Of a stretch of 8,592 nucleotides of DNA, positions 6,916-8,592 are shown piece by piece. The notes beneath the pieces were generated by a model. That model worked only from the letters and a program-made list of their open reading frames with translations. It ran no database searches and had not been told where the DNA came from. Source of the DNA: Sphingopyxis sp. (GTDB lineage: Bacteria; Pseudomonadota; Alphaproteobacteria; Sphingomonadales; Sphingomonadaceae). The first letter of the stretch is position 1; every line of letters starts with the position of its first letter. Location of the stretch: assembly GCA_012035435.1 (NCBI GenBank), contig JAAUPH010000084.1:1-8592 (forward strand), read 5' to 3'. The position numbers and the translations under genes were made by a program.

Positions 6916-7005
6916 AGCGTGATGAGCAGAAGTTTGTGCACCGCGCCTTGCCGGGACGCTTCCAGCCGCAATCACGGTGCACAAACTTCTGCTCATCACG
7001 CTCTA
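6913..7005. repeat. Perfect 31-bp inverted repeat, 93-bp TA-ended element
   Basis: The left arm 6913-6943 and right arm 6975-7005 are exact reverse complements over 31 bp, separated by a 31-nt loop (6944-6974). The arms begin TAGAGCGTGATGAGCAG and each contains a GTGCAC palindrome. The element begins exactly at the TAG stop of the upstream gene and ends 42 nt before the transglutaminase start. Both ends carry TA, as in elements moved by IS630/Tc1-mariner-type transposases that duplicate TA, but this is also an automatic result of the symmetry. No T-run follows, so it is not a classical intrinsic terminator, although such a hairpin would affect mRNA stability or readthrough. The likeliest class is a REP/MITE-like non-autonomous repeat; no second copy exists in this window. 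Confidence 0.85.
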
Positions 7006-7047
7006 ACCGCTCTTGCCTAGCGCCCGGCGATGCCCGAAGGGCCGGTT

Positions 7048-7839
7048 ATGGCCCCCGATTCCACGACCGTCTCCATCACCGCAGAACTGGACTATGTCCT
7101 GCACCGTCCGGCAGACGTGTTGCTGGCGATTGAGGCTATTCCCACGGCCGATCAACAACTGCTCAGCGATCTGCTCAAAGTGAAGGGCAGCAGCCCGCTC
7201 ACGACGATTGAGGGTATGGACGGGCTGGGACGGCGGACCTGGTTGCATGCCGATGGGCCAATTGAAATCCGCTATACCGCCAATGTGAAAATCACCCGCG
7301 CGGCAACCGATCTTGCCGGCCTCGACACGGTGCCGCATGCCGAATTGCCCGCCGCCTATATCCAGTTTCTGATGCCCAGCCGCTATTGCCCATCGGACCG
7401 GTTTGACAATTTTGTCGCGACCAACTTTGGCGCACCGGACAAAGGCCAGAAAGTGCTCGACATGGCCGAGTGGGTGTATCGCAACCTGACTTATACACCG
7501 GGCAGTTCCAACGGCAGCACGACCGCCACTGACACGTTCCTGTCGCGTCAGGGTGTGTGCCGCGATTATGCCCATTTGCTGATCTCGCTCTGCCGTGCCG
7601 CGGACGTTCCGGCGCGGATGGTGTCGGCCTATGCCCTTGATCTTGATCCGCCTGATTTTCACGCGGTGGTCGAGGTGTATTTGACAGGACGCTGGCATCT
7701 GGTCGATCCGACCCGTCTGGTGCCAGAGACAAACCTCGTGCGGATTGCGGTGGGGCGTGATGCGACCGATGTCGGCTTTATGACGATTTTTGGCACCGCG
7801 CAGATGGTGTCACAATCGGTGCGGGTGATGCGCGATTGA
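7048..7839 (+). CDS. Transglutaminase-like family protein (cysteine protease fold)
   Basis: 263 aa from ATG 7048, which has a GAAGGG ribosome site 6 nt upstream; an in-frame ATG at 7030 has none. The N-terminal beta-rich half (about 8-110, SITAELDYVLHRPADVLLAI) resembles the bacterial transglutaminase N-terminal domain. The C-terminal half is the transglutaminase-like core: nucleophile Cys171 in RQGVCRDYAHLLISLCRA, His205 in PPDFHAVVEVY and Asp220 in GRWHLVDPTR, the complete triad in the expected order. No signal peptide or membrane helix is visible, so it should be cytoplasmic. Bacterial members are usually predicted peptidases or amidases, and the substrate is unknown. It is followed after 6 nt by a phosphotransferase fragment, suggesting an operon. 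Upstream is the inverted repeat, leaving little room for a promoter unless that lies within the repeat loop or further upstream. Confidence 0.92.
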   Translation: MAPDSTTVSITAELDYVLHRPADVLLAIEAIPTADQQLLSDLLKVKGSSPLTTIEGMDGLGRRTWLHADGPIEIRYTANVKITRAATDLAGLDTVPHAELPAAYIQFLMPSRYCPSDRFDNFVATNFGAPDKGQKVLDMAEWVYRNLTYTPGSSNGSTTATDTFLSRQGVCRDYAHLLISLCRAADVPARMVSAYALDLDPPDFHAVVEVYLTGRWHLVDPTRLVPETNLVRIAVGRDATDVGFMTIFGTAQMVSQSVRVMRD

Positions 7840-7845
7840 TCCGGC

Positions 7846-8049
7846 ATGGCGGGGCTTGCCATGGCCGCGCTGGCGCTTCACGATGCGGCGATGCCGTGTG
7901 AGATCGCCGACCTGCTAACCCAAGTGATGACCCGCGCGATGCGCAGCGGACCCATCGCCAATCTGACGCGACTGTCGGGCGGGGCGAGCATGGAAAGCTG
8001 GGCCTTCGACTGGGGCGATGCAGGCTATGTGTTGCGCCGCGCGCCATCG
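7846..8049 (+). CDS. APH-type phosphotransferase, N-terminal fragment cut by a sequence junction
   Basis: About 68 residues belong to the family: a helical N terminus, then NLTRLSGGASMESWAFDWGD and GYVLRRAPS. The SGGAS-x-E-x-W-x-F block with a following LRR-x-P is the nucleotide-binding start of aminoglycoside-phosphotransferase-fold proteins (choline kinase-like group, related to the kinase domain of ACAD10/11). Just after RAPS (8047-8049) similarity stops. The frame then runs through Arg/Ser/Thr-rich sequence with no family character to a TGA at 8179-8181. The catalytic loop and metal-binding motifs that should follow are absent. The start is uncertain among ATG 7846, 7861 (better ribosome site GGCGGGG) and 7891. 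Lying 6 nt after the transglutaminase gene, it was probably co-transcribed with it. The truncation coincides with a change of DNA source, so in the real genome the gene is likely intact. Confidence 0.75.
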
Positions 8050-8223
8050 CGCACGCCCCGAGGGCGCCTCCCTCGAAGATCTGCACCAGCCGGAACGACG
8101 ACGGCCACTTCGGCGACGAGTAGAAGTACGTGGGTCCCTCTCCCGGCCCATCGTTCGGCTCGGGATTTCGCTCGACGGTGAGGAGTTGATCGCCAACGAT
8201 GAACTCGTCGAGAATATCACCTA
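8050..8223 (-). other. GC-rich segment of unknown origin between bacterial and eukaryotic DNA
   Basis: Boundaries are approximate. On the minus strand it holds an open frame of about 56 codons with strong G/C third-position bias, from GTG 8230 through VGDILDEFIVGDQLL, PEPNDGPGEGPTYFYSS and FRLVQIFEGGALG. After that it runs by chance antisense into the phosphotransferase gene. The peptide looks like real globular protein, but I do not recognise it. It matches neither the phosphotransferase family on the plus strand nor the SLC4 protein on the minus strand. It may be a coding fragment from a third genome. Confidence 0.35.
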
Positions 8224-8358
8224 CTTGCACATGTGCTCAATAATGCGTTCGAGAATAAGCATAGGACCGGTCGCCGAGAGAATGTTCAATGGTTGACCAC
8301 TGAATAACGAGAAAAGAATGCCACTAATAGACCCGGATAGAATGCACTCCATGGTAGC
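8224..8358 (-). CDS. SLC4-like bicarbonate transporter, second exon (eukaryotic)
   Basis: 45 codons reading ATMECILSGSISG, LFSLFSGQPLNILSATGPM and LILERIIEHMCK. This matches the SLC4 membrane-domain block known in Na-coupled bicarbonate transporters (the [21 protein letters not shown] type, followed by a conserved hydrophobic-ER segment). The exon begins after a CTTTCAG acceptor and joins the preceding exon in phase 0, giving an uninterrupted family alignment. After the final Lys (8226-8224) comes an in-frame TAG. This may be part of a donor (AA|GTAGGT) or simply where the eukaryotic DNA ends. Third positions are A/T-rich, unlike the rest of the window. Confidence 0.8.
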
Positions 8359-8432
8359 CTGAAAGCATGCACACACACACACATTGACCACTCGTTAAGG
8401 ATGGTGAAGACCGGATATGACCGTTGACTCAC
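8359..8432 (-). other. Spliceosomal intron (74 nt) in the SLC4-like gene
   Basis: On the minus strand it starts with the consensus donor GTGAGT (8432-8427) and ends with CTTTCAG (8365-8359). Removing it joins ENYM to ATMEC in phase 0 and restores the SLC4 alignment with no gap. A (CA)7 microsatellite lies within it at 8370-8383. Its short length and pyrimidine-AG acceptor suit an invertebrate such as a nematode, but do not fix the taxon. Confidence 0.8.
8370..8383. repeat. (CA)7 microsatellite inside the intron
   Basis: Seven uninterrupted CA units on the plus strand (TG/GT on the coding strand). Simple dinucleotide tracts like this are common in animal introns and rare in GC-rich alphaproteobacteria, which agrees with the eukaryotic origin of this end. 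Confidence 0.9.
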
Positions 8433-8592
8433 CATGTAATTTTCTGTTGCACTACCGAGCATTCCGCCGAAGGCCACCATCGAACAGAGACAAACCAGAT
8501 AAAGATAAATCGTCGATGCCAAACATTGTAGACTGGCACAATCTTTGAAGTCGGAGACATAGAACGGCAGTTTGTTGCGAATGTCCATCATG
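8433..8592 (-). CDS. SLC4-like bicarbonate transporter, upstream exon, 5'-partial (eukaryotic)
   Basis: 53 codons from the window edge to the splice donor: MMDIRNKLPFYVSDFKD, then SLQCLASTIYLYLVCLCSM, then VAFGGMLGSATENYM. This is the start of the SLC4 transmembrane domain: the D-I-R/K-x-K-x-P-F/W-Y-x-S-D-F/Y-x-D entry motif, first helix Q-C-L/F-A, then FGG-x-LG-x-AT-x-N. The family is integral-membrane anion exchangers and Na-coupled bicarbonate transporters of animals; the ATENYM and ILSATGP blocks favour the Na-coupled subgroup. In relatives several hundred cytoplasmic residues precede this point, so the ATG at 8591 is probably internal and the exon continues past the window. A/T-rich codons set it apart from the bacterial genes. 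Confidence 0.82.

Noticed and set aside
6913..7005. Inverted repeat as ends of a full insertion sequence
   Set aside because: Only 31 nt lie between the arms and no transposase is present; at most it is a non-autonomous element or hairpin.
6913..7010. Inverted repeat as a rho-independent terminator
   Set aside because: No T-run follows either arm, and the loop is far longer than usual for a terminator.
7778..8230. 150-codon minus-strand open frame read as one protein
   Set aside because: It crosses the junction near 8050. Its second half is antisense to the phosphotransferase and transglutaminase genes, so at most the first ~56 codons could be real.
8286..8591. Continuous 101-aa minus-strand protein at the 3' end
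   Set aside because: The frame reads through the intron. Only the first 53 codons are SLC4-like; the rest (VSQRSYPVF and after) is intron, and the real continuation begins at 8358.
1..8592. CRISPR array, tRNA, rRNA, phage or defence genes
   Set aside because: No spaced direct repeats, tRNA-like cloverleaf or rRNA blocks were seen, and no protein in the window belongs to a known phage or defence family.

Overview
The first ~8.05 kb is typical alphaproteobacterial chromosome. High GC, strong G/C preference at third codon positions, and protein content (FAD-type EtfA, a PAS/HWE histidine kinase, a DISM-type GGDEF protein) fit a sphingomonad (Sphingomonas/Sphingopyxis/Novosphingobium type). The last ~370 bases are different in kind: AT-richer DNA carrying a piece of an animal-type SLC4 bicarbonate-transporter gene on the minus strand, with a recognisable 74-nt spliceosomal intron. 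About 170 bases of GC-rich DNA of unknown origin lie between the two. The window is therefore most likely a chimeric contig (or, much less likely, an insertion junction), and the bacterial gene at the join is cut off mid-protein.

Layout. 1-810 (+): 3' part of etfA, closed by an intrinsic terminator at 837-868. 968-1990 (-): cytoplasmic PAS-HWE histidine kinase. 2094-3431 and 3428-4402 (-): a secreted-type sulfatase and a short-chain dehydrogenase, joined by an ATGA stop/start overlap. SDR is first in this operon; the kinase lies downstream on the same strand and may have its own promoter. 4403-4521: divergent intergenic region with a small inverted repeat. 4522-6260 (+): 7TMR-DISM diguanylate cyclase, broken by a one-base frameshift near its end. 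6263-6915 (+): small multi-pass membrane protein, also apparently broken by a one-base frameshift of the same sign. 6913-7005: perfect 31-bp inverted repeat with a 31-nt loop. 7048-7839 (+): transglutaminase-like protein. 7846 to ~8049 (+): N-terminal stub of an APH-type phosphotransferase. ~8050-8223: GC-rich unassigned segment. 8224-8592 (-): two exons of an SLC4-like gene.

Functionally, the SDR-sulfatase pair suggests use of a sulfated alcohol: desulfation outside the cytoplasm, then oxidation of the freed hydroxyl inside. The DISM cyclase and the membrane protein 2 nt after it look like a membrane signalling unit. The two same-direction frameshifts and the foreign 3' end are best explained as sequence or assembly artefacts until raw reads show otherwise.
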